Source: a bacterium (GTDB lineage: Bacteria > Patescibacteriota > Minisyncoccia > Phycocordibacterales > PALSA-1337). From it: a stretch of DNA of 22,073 bases. Location: positions 1-22,073 of the forward strand of contig JAUSHF010000037.1 of assembly GCA_030648705.1 (NCBI GenBank). Reading direction: 5' to 3'. The position numbers were made by a program, and so were the translations under genes. Below, piece after piece: positions 7,495 to 13,449 of this stretch (position 1 is its first letter; the number at the start of each line of letters is the position of its first letter). Below the pieces are notes generated by a model, which searched no databases, was not told the origin of the DNA, and saw only the letters and a list, made by a program, of their open reading frames with translations.

Positions 7495-7722
7495 ATGAGT
7501 ATGATTCAAGTTGTTAAAGCTATAGATGAGTCAAACGCTGCAATAATAAGAGGTTTTTTAGAAAATAATGGTATACATGCAACGTATTCACCCGATATTA
7601 ATTATAGGGGTCGAGTAAATATATCTGCAACTGTTTATGTATCGGAAGAAAAATATGAAGAAGCGTTGAAAATTTTGAAAGAACAGGGACTGATTTCTTC
7701 TCTAGAAAATAACAATAAATAA
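7495..7722 (+). CDS. DUF2007-like small soluble protein
   Basis: A 75-residue protein that fits the putative signal-transducing DUF2007 pattern: a beta strand (MIQVVKAID), the helix SNAAIIRGFLENNGIHA, a strand region (INISATVYVSEE), then the helix EKYEEALKILKEQGL. These proteins are usually small ferredoxin-like alpha/beta folds found next to or fused to membrane proteins; their biochemistry is not established. The start was placed at 7495, 2 bases after the preceding stop. ATG at 7501 is also possible. Coupling to the membrane protein suggests a shared role, which is inference. Confidence 0.7.
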   Translation: MSMIQVVKAIDESNAAIIRGFLENNGIHATYSPDINYRGRVNISATVYVSEEKYEEALKILKEQGLISSLENNNK

Positions 7723-7813
7723 TACGGATATTTTGTTTGAGGTAAAATATTTATGAATTTCTTTATTTTTTCTTTATCATTTCTTCATACCGACTAACGT
7801 ATAATCTAAAAAT

Positions 7814-7930
7814 ATGAAAAAGTTCTTTTTGTACCCCTATCAGTTCTTTCGTGTTCTGCTAGAAATCACCCAAAATGTATTTGGCGGTGGCTTGAATTCA
7901 CTAGACTCAAATAGACGTCTTTTCTGGTGA
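7814..7930 (+). CDS. Candidate 38-residue peptide gene with its own promoter and terminator
   Basis: ATG at 7814 opens a 38-codon frame ending in TGA at 7928. The product starts MKKFFLYPYQFFRVLLEI, has a GGG run at 24-26, and ends SNRRLFW. TATAAT occupies 7800-7805, 8 bases before the ATG, the same arrangement as in several proven-length genes here. An intrinsic-terminator-like hairpin follows 10 bases after the stop. The frame fills an otherwise unexplained 300-base gap. It resembles no family I know. The hydrophobic N-terminal half followed by a double glycine is loosely like a secreted-peptide leader, but no ABC or peptidase partner is visible. It could instead be a small regulatory RNA with a chance reading frame. 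Confidence 0.45.
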   Translation: MKKFFLYPYQFFRVLLEITQNVFGGGLNSLDSNRRLFW

Positions 7931-7940
7931 AACCTTCTCG

Positions 7941-7963
7941 AACCCCAAATTTCAATTGGGGTT
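7941..7963 (+). terminator. Intrinsic terminator after the 38-codon frame
   Basis: AACCCCAA (7941-7948) pairs with TTGGGGTT (7956-7963) around a seven-base loop. The stem has a GC core of four pairs and is followed by further T residues and an AT-rich tail. Confidence 0.7.
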
Positions 7964-7991
7964 TTGAGATATTTTAATCTTTTCTACTGTA

Positions 7992-8019
7992 TTGACAATG
8001 TCACTACAATTGATAAGAT
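7992..8019 (+). promoter_or_regulatory. Promoter and candidate operator of the toxin-antitoxin pair
   Basis: A consensus TTGACA (7992-7997) is separated by 16 bases from TAAGAT (8014-8019). The antitoxin ATG at 8026 is 6 bases after the -10, so translation is probably leaderless. The -35 box is part of a perfect palindrome, TGACA-A-TGTCA (7993-8003), a good position for autorepression by the RelB/DinJ-type antitoxin or the toxin-antitoxin complex. Confidence 0.6.
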
Positions 8020-8025
8020 TTAATA

Positions 8026-8304
8026 ATGAATAAAAAAATGACAACAATACAATTAAGAATCGACAAAGAGACAAAAGATAAAGCTCAGGATATCTTTAAA
8101 AAGCTTGGACTGGATTTATCATCTGGTATGAAGCTTTTTCTATCTCAAGTTATCAGGACTAAGTCTATCCCCTTTGTTGTACTCACAGAGAATGGTTACA
8201 CACCAGAATTTGAAAAATACATTTTGGATCAAGCTAGAGACACAAAGATAAATGGAAAGAGTTTTGATTCTGTCGAAGCTATGATGGATGATTTGAATAA
8301 TTAG
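8026..8304 (+). CDS. dinJ: RelB/DinJ-family antitoxin
   Basis: A 92-residue ribbon-helix-helix protein. The N-terminal strand TTIQLRIDKETKDKAQDIFKKLGLDLSSGMKLFLSQVIRT is the RelB/DinJ signature with the typical KSIPF segment after it. The C-terminal half (about 55-92) is acidic and would wrap the toxin. Antitoxins of this type bind their own promoter as dimers and neutralise a RelE/YafQ-type nuclease. The start at 8026 is favoured by its -10 spacing; ATG at 8038 is an alternative. The toxin gene starts 1 base after its TAG stop, so the pair is translationally linked. Confidence 0.85.
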   Translation: MNKKMTTIQLRIDKETKDKAQDIFKKLGLDLSSGMKLFLSQVIRTKSIPFVVLTENGYTPEFEKYILDQARDTKINGKSFDSVEAMMDDLNN

Positions 8305-8305
8305 T

Positions 8306-8584
8306 ATGTTTAGAATTGATTACAACAAAAAATTTAAAAGTTCATACAAAAAACTTATACGTTCAGGTAATTTTGACTATGAAGAATACACAAAAATAAT
8401 TTCATATTTCGTAAAAAATATACTATTACCAACCAAATACCATGACCACACGTTAAAAGGTAACCTTTCCGGGTTAAGAGAGTGTCATATTAGGGGAGAT
8501 ATTCTGTTGATATACGAAATTGACTTAGAAAACAAAAAGGTACTTCTTCATAATATAGGAAATCACGCCCAACTTTTTGAATAA
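8306..8584 (+). CDS. yafQ: YafQ-family mRNA interferase toxin
   Basis: A 92-residue RelE-superfamily protein. The YafQ landmarks are YHDHTLKGNLSGLRECHIRGDILLIYEI and the C-terminal IGNHAQLFE. Residues matching the known active site are H46 or H48, H61, D65, H87 and F91. The tryptophan normally after the aspartate (DWLLIY in E. coli YafQ) is isoleucine here. Family members bind the ribosomal A site and cleave mRNA during translation. It follows the antitoxin with a 1-base gap and no promoter of its own. Identification as a YafQ-type toxin is firm; activity is not shown by sequence. Confidence 0.87.
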   Translation: MFRIDYNKKFKSSYKKLIRSGNFDYEEYTKIISYFVKNILLPTKYHDHTLKGNLSGLRECHIRGDILLIYEIDLENKKVLLHNIGNHAQLFE

Positions 8585-8594
8585 AATATAACCT

Positions 8595-8625
8595 TTGCAT
8601 TTTATACTATATAGAGTAGTATAAA
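8595..8625 (+). promoter_or_regulatory. Promoter with inverted repeat upstream of the NrdJ-like gene
   Basis: TTGCAT (8595-8600), a 16-base spacer and TAGTAT (8617-8622) form a promoter. Perfect 9-base inverted arms TTTATACTA (8601-8609) and TAGTATAAA (8617-8625) fill the spacer and -10, leaving a seven-base centre. This looks like an operator that would block the promoter when bound. A purine-rich Shine-Dalgarno AGGAAAGG (8630-8637) lies 11 bases before the ATG. Confidence 0.55.
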
Positions 8626-8648
8626 GATTAGGAAAGGAAACACGAATC

Positions 8649-9020
8649 ATGAGTACAGAAAATGCTGTTCTTAAAAAGAGACACTTGCCAGAAACACGTC
8701 AAGCAAAAACCCATTGTTTCAATGTAGTGGGTTACGAAGGCTACATTACAGTTGGATTTTTTGAGGATGGAAAACCCGCTGAACTCTTCATAACAATGGA
8801 AAAAGAAGGTCCCACTGTTCAGGGATTACTCGATACAATTGCCGCGATCACAAGCATCTCTTTAAGATATGGGGTGCCCATCGAAGATCTAATCAAGGTA
8901 AATAAAGGTCGAAAATTTGAACCTTCTGGTGCAACAACAAATGCTGAAATAAGATTTGCACATTCTGTCGTATCTTACATATTTGAATGGATCGAGAAAG
9001 AATGCCTTTCAAAAAAATAA
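8649..9020 (+). CDS. Free-standing homologue of the C-terminal domain of B12-dependent ribonucleotide reductase
   Basis: A 123-residue protein that aligns, from memory of the family, with the last 120 or so residues of class II ribonucleotide reductase NrdJ. Matching segments are KRHLPETRQAKTHCF, GYEGYITVGFFEDGKPAEL, FITMEKEGPTVQGLLDTIA, SISLRYGVPIEDLI, KGRKFEPSGAT and IRFAHSVVSYIFEW. It has none of the 10-stranded catalytic barrel, no B12 or nucleotide site, and only two cysteines (C23, C119), so it cannot reduce nucleotides alone. It has its own promoter, operator-like repeat, Shine-Dalgarno and terminator, so it is an independent gene rather than a truncated remnant. Its role (regulator, partner of a host reductase, or nucleic-acid binder) is unknown. 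Confidence 0.8.
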   Translation: MSTENAVLKKRHLPETRQAKTHCFNVVGYEGYITVGFFEDGKPAELFITMEKEGPTVQGLLDTIAAITSISLRYGVPIEDLIKVNKGRKFEPSGATTNAEIRFAHSVVSYIFEWIEKECLSKK

Positions 9021-9045
9021 TAGTTGTTGATATAAAGTTTTTCAC

Positions 9046-9074
9046 AAGCGCACTACTTATTATTGAGTGCGCTT
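9046..9074. terminator. Strong hairpin between the NrdJ-like gene and convergent holA
   Basis: AAGCGCACT (9046-9054) pairs perfectly with AGTGCGCTT (9066-9074) around an 11-base loop. AT-rich sequence follows on the plus strand. The loop and stem cover the holA stop codon (9060-9062), so the structure probably ends transcripts from both sides. Confidence 0.7.
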
Positions 9075-9788
9075 TAAATTTAAAATAAATTCCTCAAGCA
9101 AAATCTCCAGACCCGACCCACCTTCCCCTCTCGCTTCATGATATATAGTCACCAGTCCCTTAGCAGTCTTACGTGCTCTCTTTTCACCCCAGATTTTTGC
9201 CCCGCGAAGCGCTTTAGAAAAAGGAAATTCTTTTAATCCGGCTTCGTTAGACGTCTTACAAACCGACGCCAAAATAATATTTTTCATCTGCCAAAAAAGC
9301 GTTCCATGTATACTTTCCACTGGAATCTCCAACGCCAAAGCTTTAGTATATTCAGCCCAAAGTGCATCTATCCTCCCTTCGGCCAGCAAATCGGCTAAAT
9401 TAAAAACATTAAAAAACTCTTTGATCTCTTCACCCTTATCGTACTTCTGAGCCTTATTAACTTTTTTCTCTAATACCGCAAGTAACTCATCATCGATTTT
9501 TCCCTCACGTATTATGAATATATTATCTGATTTAGAAATATCATCTAAATATTCTAATAAAATATCTTTGTTTTCTTTCTTCTCTAGAATTCCATCGAAT
9601 AACACTATGTATTTATTTTCAAATAACCCCTGACCTCCCACATATTCTTTAATAATATCAGCACTTATCTCTTTCTCATCAAAACTAAAAAAAGATGCGT
9701 CTGGTTTTTTTGCAATCAAAGAGGCTACCAAGCTACTAGCTTTTCTACGAGCGCTCACTATGTCATTGCCGTAAATTAAATAAATCAT
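9060..9788 (-). CDS. holA: DNA polymerase III delta subunit (HolA-like)
   Basis: A 242-residue protein, much shorter than the roughly 340 of E. coli HolA, as is common in small-genome lineages. It begins MIYLIYGNDIVSARRKASSLV, the nucleotide-binding-like fold of clamp-loader delta. GGQGLFENKYIVLFDGI and a helical C-terminal part with LFWQMKNIILASVCK follow, ending with LEILLEEFILNL. Delta opens the beta sliding clamp within the clamp loader. The collar domain appears abbreviated. The identification rests on overall pattern and is less certain than for the enzymes with fixed motifs. Confidence 0.75.
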   Translation of the reverse strand: MIYLIYGNDIVSARRKASSLVASLIAKKPDASFFSFDEKEISADIIKEYVGGQGLFENKYIVLFDGILEKKENKDILLEYLDDISKSDNIFIIREGKIDDELLAVLEKKVNKAQKYDKGEEIKEFFNVFNLADLLAEGRIDALWAEYTKALALEIPVESIHGTLFWQMKNIILASVCKTSNEAGLKEFPFSKALRGAKIWGEKRARKTAKGLVTIYHEARGEGGSGLEILLEEFILNLKRTQ

Positions 9789-9828
9789 TTTATTTTTTTA
9801 TCATTTTTTACACACTTCGTCGTGAATT

Positions 9829-10533
9829 TTATTTTACCCTACCTTGATTTGTTACTTCCTCCATAGCTTTTTTAACATCTTCATCACTACCTAAGAAATA
9901 CTTTCTAATCGGTCTTAAATTATCATCTAATTCGTACGCGAGAGGAATTCCTGTTGGAAGATTTAACTCTACTATGTCCTTATCAGAAATATTATCAAGA
10001 TTCTTGATTAAAGCACGAAGACTGTTTCCGTGTGCGACTATTAATACATGTTTTTCGGATTTAACCATCGGCGCTATATCAGAATTCCAGTACGGCATAA
10101 ATCTTTCTATTACGTTTTTTAAAGATTCGCTCTTTGGCTCATTTGGTAAAGTTGTAACTTCTAACGGAGGTGGCGGAATATCATAACTTCTTCTCCAAAT
10201 CTTCACCTGTTCTTCCCCGTATTTCTTTGCCGTTTCCACTTTACTTAATCCCTGAAGTGATCCGTAATGTCTTTCGTTTAATCTCCAATCTTTCTTTATT
10301 TCTATATTTTTAATACCTAATTCCTCGAGAACTATATCGAGTGTCCTATTTGCCCTCTTTAATAAAGAAGTAAATACTATATCAAAAGTAAAGCCCGCGT
10401 CCTTTAAAGCCTTTCCTCCTTTATGAGCCTCTTCTATTCCCTTTTCTGATAAATCTACATCGGTCCAGCCAGTAAAACGATTTTCTTTATTCCACTCGCT
10501 TTCACCATGACGAATTAAAACTAATTTTTTCAT
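9829..10533 (-). CDS. gpmA: 2,3-bisphosphoglycerate-dependent phosphoglycerate mutase
   Basis: A 234-residue cofactor-dependent phosphoglycerate mutase interconverting 3- and 2-phosphoglycerate in glycolysis. It has LIRHGESEWNKENRFTGW with the phosphohistidine H9, LLKRANRTLDIVLEEL, ERHYGSLQGLSKVE with the catalytic glutamate, the RSYDIPPPP segment, and VAHGNSLRALI with the second histidine. All active-site residues are present and the length is close to the usual 230-250. TATAAT lies 10 bases before the start codon on the minus strand. holA lies downstream on the same strand, 40 bases away, and may be cotranscribed. Confidence 0.95.
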   Translation of the reverse strand: MKKLVLIRHGESEWNKENRFTGWTDVDLSEKGIEEAHKGGKALKDAGFTFDIVFTSLLKRANRTLDIVLEELGIKNIEIKKDWRLNERHYGSLQGLSKVETAKKYGEEQVKIWRRSYDIPPPPLEVTTLPNEPKSESLKNVIERFMPYWNSDIAPMVKSEKHVLIVAHGNSLRALIKNLDNISDKDIVELNLPTGIPLAYELDDNLRPIRKYFLGSDEDVKKAMEEVTNQGRVK

Positions 10534-10557
10534 ATTGTTATAAATTATAGCAAAAAA

Positions 10558-10830
10558 CTAATAATCGCGCCCTATCCAGTCTTTATGTACATGAACATAA
10601 CATTCTTCTGATAGATTTCTCTCATCATCATTAATTCTCACTCTCACTTTAGCATAAGGGTAATCGAAATCCTCTATTTCACCATAAGATCCTGGTGGAA
10701 TTATTTTTTTGAGCAAAGGATTTACCACATCATCTGCTAAATGCATCATATTTATAAGGACTTTTGATCCTTTTCTATATCTTTTCTTTAACCATTTTTT
10801 ATAAACACGAATAAATTTTGATTTTATCAT
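10558..10830 (-). CDS. Hypothetical basic protein of 90 residues
   Basis: No family is recognised. The N-terminal third is strongly basic (MIKSKFIRVYKKWLKKRYRKG) and the second half alternates charged and hydrophobic residues in a beta-rich pattern (GSYGEIEDFDYPYAKVRVRI, then ECYVHVHKDWIGRDY). This could be a small nucleic-acid-binding SH3-like barrel, but that is a guess. It lies 24 bases upstream of gpmA on the same strand. On the minus strand a TAGAAT box preceded by TGA lies about 40 bases before the ATG, and there is no clear ribosome binding site. The reading frame is long enough, and placed tidily enough between neighbours, to be real. Confidence 0.6.
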   Translation of the reverse strand: MIKSKFIRVYKKWLKKRYRKGSKVLINMMHLADDVVNPLLKKIIPPGSYGEIEDFDYPYAKVRVRINDDERNLSEECYVHVHKDWIGRDY

Positions 10831-10948
10831 TTTTTAAATTTTAAAAATTGGGACGGAGAATTATTCTATCAGATGAAATCGGCAAAAATCATGTGGACAA
10901 GAGATTTCACAACATTCTAGTAAAAAAACAAAGCCCGACAAACGAAAA

Positions 10949-10967
10949 GGCCAGCAAAATGCTGACC
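10949..10967 (-). terminator. Intrinsic terminator of the 76-residue hypothetical gene
   Basis: On the minus strand GGTCAGCA and TGCTGGCC form an eight-pair stem (one G-T pair) around TTT, followed by TTTTCGTTT and, further on, a run of T residues. It lies about 55 bases after the stop codon of the gene ending at 11022. Confidence 0.75.
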
Positions 10968-11021
10968 CGAGGAGAAACCCGAAAAATGTGGTGTAAAAAA
11001 TTAAAAAAATTAACTGAAAAG

Positions 11022-11252
11022 TTACCAAAGTTTCTTTAAGTATTCTTTCGTGGTTTTAATCAGAACAAAATTACGATCAATTCCTGCAACAGGGTTCATA
11101 TAGACATGAGTGACGCCATTTTTATCAGTGTAATGAATTTTCCCCCACGAATTCACAGGATAATTAATACCAATCATCTCTGGATGTGGAAATTCTTTAA
11201 TAAGAGCGACCATTGTACCATTCGCAAAGACTGCTACTATTTCGGTCGTCAT
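11022..11252 (-). CDS. Hypothetical protein of 76 residues
   Basis: The product starts MTTEIVAVFANGTMVALIKEF and continues NSWGKIHYTDKNGVTHVYMNP, then a lysine-rich end (TTKEYLKKLW). It looks like a small all-beta protein; no family is recognised. The start at 11252 was chosen over an upstream in-frame ATG because a Shine-Dalgarno AAGGA lies 7 bases before it and the promoter (-10 at 11305-11310) lies inside the longer frame. It is a single-gene unit with promoter, leader of about 45 bases, ribosome binding site and terminator, lying directly downstream of a similar unit at 11408-12004. Confidence 0.65.
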   Translation of the reverse strand: MTTEIVAVFANGTMVALIKEFPHPEMIGINYPVNSWGKIHYTDKNGVTHVYMNPVAGIDRNFVLIKTTKEYLKKLW

Positions 11253-11304
11253 TTTGATTCCTTCTTTTGAATTTTTACCGATTAGATTAAACAAATCTAT
11301 GTAA

Positions 11305-11332
11305 TTTATACACCAAAACCGCGATTTTGCAA
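11305..11332 (-). promoter_or_regulatory. Promoter of the 76-residue hypothetical gene
   Basis: On the minus strand TTGCAA (11327-11332), a 16-base spacer and TATAAA (11305-11310). The expected transcript start near 11298 gives a leader of about 45 bases containing the AAGGA ribosome binding site. The -35 box is similar to that of the NrdJ-like gene (TTGCAT, also 16-base spacing). Confidence 0.55.
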
Positions 11333-11357
11333 TCTGTAACAAAACAAAATATATAAA

Positions 11358-11390
11358 ATCCACCAGAACAGAAAGTCTGTCCTGATGGAT
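11358..11390 (-). terminator. Long hairpin terminator of the 198-residue hypothetical gene
   Basis: Fifteen consecutive pairs (11358-11372 with 11376-11390, two of them G-T on the minus strand) enclose a three-base loop. On the minus strand it is followed by TTTATATATTTTG. It lies 18 bases after the stop codon of the gene at 11408-12004. Confidence 0.85.
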
Positions 11391-11407
11391 TAATAAATCA
11401 AACGATA

Positions 11408-12004
11408 CTATTTACCCCCATAAGATTTCGTTTTAATGTCAGCAAATGACAATCTTTGCCCGAGACTAAAGAACCTCTTCGCATCAAACCAATCAGTAAG
11501 AGTAGTCTCATCATAAGGTGACAGGGTTTTTATTCCTCCTCCTCGAGCTTTGATCTTAACCGACGAACCAAAGACTAAAGAATTAGGAACAAATGCCCTG
11601 ATCGATCCATTAGCAATCACAATACCAACTCCTTGGCTTGTGAAATATTGAACCTCGCCATGATCTGAAAGATTATCAAACACAGCAAGGGCAGATCTTG
11701 GTACCGTTTTGACCTGAGAAGTTTTAAGGACGGTGACAAAAAATCTCTCCATGGATTTAGGCGTCTGACCCTGCTTTACAAACTCCACACATTCACGGAA
11801 TTTTTCCATGATTCCATTCTCTTTTGCTGTCACAACCATCTTCAGTTGATCTGGTGTAAGATCTTGTAAAGGGTCCCTAAGTGCTCCGGGCATTTCAGGC
11901 TTAACGGCGACTGTAGATGGCTTAAGGAAAGCCCTGATTTCGACAGTTTTTTGACAATGAGGACATACCATTATCATTGCACTAGTGCTATCAGTATTTT
12001 GCAT
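11408..12004 (-). CDS. Hypothetical protein of 198 residues with one CPHC knuckle
   Basis: The N-terminus has a CPHC pair (C14, C17) as in a half zinc ribbon; no second cysteine pair is present, so metal binding would need dimers or other ligands. Around 40-110 it is helical (LTPDQLKMVVTAKENGIMEKF). The C-terminal half is beta-rich (YFTSQGVGIVIANGSIRAFVP, SSVKIKARGGGIKTL). No family is recognised. A strong Shine-Dalgarno (AGGAAAAGG) lies directly before the ATG, TATAAA is upstream at about 12034-12039, and a 15-pair terminator follows. By eye it is GC-richer than the core genes (26 of 60 bases in 11461-11520). It appears to be an independent accessory gene. Confidence 0.65.
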   Translation of the reverse strand: MQNTDSTSAMIMVCPHCQKTVEIRAFLKPSTVAVKPEMPGALRDPLQDLTPDQLKMVVTAKENGIMEKFRECVEFVKQGQTPKSMERFFVTVLKTSQVKTVPRSALAVFDNLSDHGEVQYFTSQGVGIVIANGSIRAFVPNSLVFGSSVKIKARGGGIKTLSPYDETTLTDWFDAKRFFSLGQRLSFADIKTKSYGGK

Positions 12005-12170
12005 AACCTTTTCCTTTTTGTTTCTTCTGGTCGTTTATAGACAAGAAGTTTTGTTTTTGGCTGACGACTAACGCGATCTTACAAAGAACGCGATTCATTA
12101 TTATCTAATCACACAACTAATTTCATGTCCAACTTTATTTCGAAACTGATTTCAGATAACTTACTTGACT

Positions 12171-12202
12171 TAGACTAATAACTAGACTAATATTAGACTA
12201 AT
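12171..12202 (+). repeat. Three phased copies of TAGACTAAT at the start of the Fic gene
   Basis: TAGACTAAT occurs exactly at 12171-12179, 12183-12191 and 12194-12202, spaced 12 and 11 bases apart, about one helical turn. The last copy ends 1 base before the ATG at 12204. They may be operator sites that cover the promoter (TAATAT at 12186-12191 spans part of two copies). The rest of the gap, 12005-12170, shows the promoter of the opposite gene and nothing else I can name. Confidence 0.6.
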
Positions 12203-12203
12203 T

Positions 12204-13427
12204 ATGGAAAACCTTAACCCCACAAAACCCTTCAAATACGGCTTTTTATCAGAGTTTGTATTACTGGAAGACTCTCTTCCTTTTACTAATATTGATATAG
12301 AACTCATAGATAAAAAACTCAGTAGATATGAAGAATTTATACTCGACCCTGATATTGAGAGAAATCTAATAAGTAAAAATGAGCTTTTAACTTCATTCGC
12401 AATATCTAAAGCTGAAAATTCAGAACTAACTATAGATGAAGCAAAAAACGTCTACTTAACTCTTCTCAGCAATAAAGATTATGATTTTGTAAAAGAAAAA
12501 ATGCTTCAAGGGGAAAAACTAAATAGAAATGATTACGATAAGTTAGAATTCTTTAATATCGCAAAGACTTTTAGGGAAATAGGTGGTGCTAGTTTTAAAA
12601 TCGAAGATTTGACCCCTGACTTCATAAAAAATATTCATAAAAAAATCACTCAGGGTTTAGATATCTTTAAAGATCATCTTTCTGGCTTCACCGTATATAA
12701 ATCTGGTGAATTGAGAAGTAGTGATGATATAAGAATAGGAGAATACGCCCCTGCCCCATTTAATGAAATAGGAAAAAGTATAGAGGAAATAATTAATTGG
12801 TACAAAAATAATAAATCTCCAGTATCCACAGCGATATTTCATACCGCTCTTTACGCATTACATCCATTTAATAATGGAAATAAGAGAGTTTGCCGAATTC
12901 TGGAACATATTCTACTAAGAGAATTAGGATTAAATAATAAGAACACTTGGAGTACCTCATATTACTATCACAAAGAAAAAGAAAGGTATTATAAAAATAT
13001 GTTTAATTCCCTAGTAAGAAAAAACTTAAACATATTTTCTGCTTTTGCACTTGAGGCACAATATCTATCTATTGTAGGCGTCTTAAAGACAAGTATAGAA
13101 ACTAAAAAAGAGAAATTTTTAAAAATAAACCTAAGGGAACAAAGAGAGGATGAGCTACTATACAAGATTATTAAACCGCTTATAAAAAGAAAGGAAATTC
13201 AATTTAAAAATTTATTTAGATTTGCAAAAAACAAAACATCTAAACAGACATTTGTGAACCATTTAGAAAAAGCTCTGGAGAGAGGTCTGATTCTAAAGAG
13301 AGAAAATGGTAAAAATACTTATTATTTTTTAAATTTAGATATACCAGAACAAAAGATATTGGAAGATTGGATAATCTTAGCAAAGAAGAAACTACCGTAT
13401 ATTAGTAATGGTTTTCTGCTCGCATAA
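12204..13427 (+). CDS. Fic-family protein with variant active-site motif
   Basis: A 407-residue Fic/DOC protein. The Fic core motif is HPFNNGNKRVCR starting at H220; the canonical AMP-transferase motif is HPFx(D/E)GNGRxxR. The metal-binding acidic residue is replaced by Asn and the second Gly by Lys, the latter as in Doc. The flap region TVYKSGELRSSDDIRIG (about 163-179) is present. An inhibitory-helix-like motif ISKAEN (E71, N72) precedes the core, as in self-inhibited class II Fic proteins. The C-terminal 120 residues, after 300, are basic and helical with a winged-helix feel (ALERGLILKRENGKNTYYF). Fic enzymes modify proteins with AMP or other phosphate groups; the substrate here is unknown. 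Three phased repeats lie right at its start. It converges on polA. Confidence 0.88.
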   Translation: MENLNPTKPFKYGFLSEFVLLEDSLPFTNIDIELIDKKLSRYEEFILDPDIERNLISKNELLTSFAISKAENSELTIDEAKNVYLTLLSNKDYDFVKEKMLQGEKLNRNDYDKLEFFNIAKTFREIGGASFKIEDLTPDFIKNIHKKITQGLDIFKDHLSGFTVYKSGELRSSDDIRIGEYAPAPFNEIGKSIEEIINWYKNNKSPVSTAIFHTALYALHPFNNGNKRVCRILEHILLRELGLNNKNTWSTSYYYHKEKERYYKNMFNSLVRKNLNIFSAFALEAQYLSIVGVLKTSIETKKEKFLKINLREQREDELLYKIIKPLIKRKEIQFKNLFRFAKNKTSKQTFVNHLEKALERGLILKRENGKNTYYFLNLDIPEQKILEDWIILAKKKLPYISNGFLLA

Positions 13428-13449
13428 TTTATTTACACTTTATTTACAC
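13428..13449. repeat. Perfect 11-base tandem duplication at the polA stop codon
   Basis: TTTATTTACAC occurs at 13428-13438 and again at 13439-13449. The second copy contains the last codons and the TAA of polA on the minus strand (stop 13440-13442), so the first copy is a duplicated tail with another in-phase-looking AAATAA. It fills the 12-base gap between fic and polA, where no hairpin terminator is seen. Confidence 0.6.

Noticed and set aside
10848..11039. TTG-started frame of 63 codons on the plus strand
   Set aside because: It runs antisense through the terminator hairpin at 10949-10967, has no ribosome binding site and overlaps the end of the gene at 11022; its sequence is low-complexity lysine-rich.
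12171..12202. A CRISPR array or plasmid iterons for the TAGACTAAT copies
   Set aside because: The units are 9 bases with 2- to 3-base gaps, only three copies, no cas or rep gene; an operator is the simpler reading.
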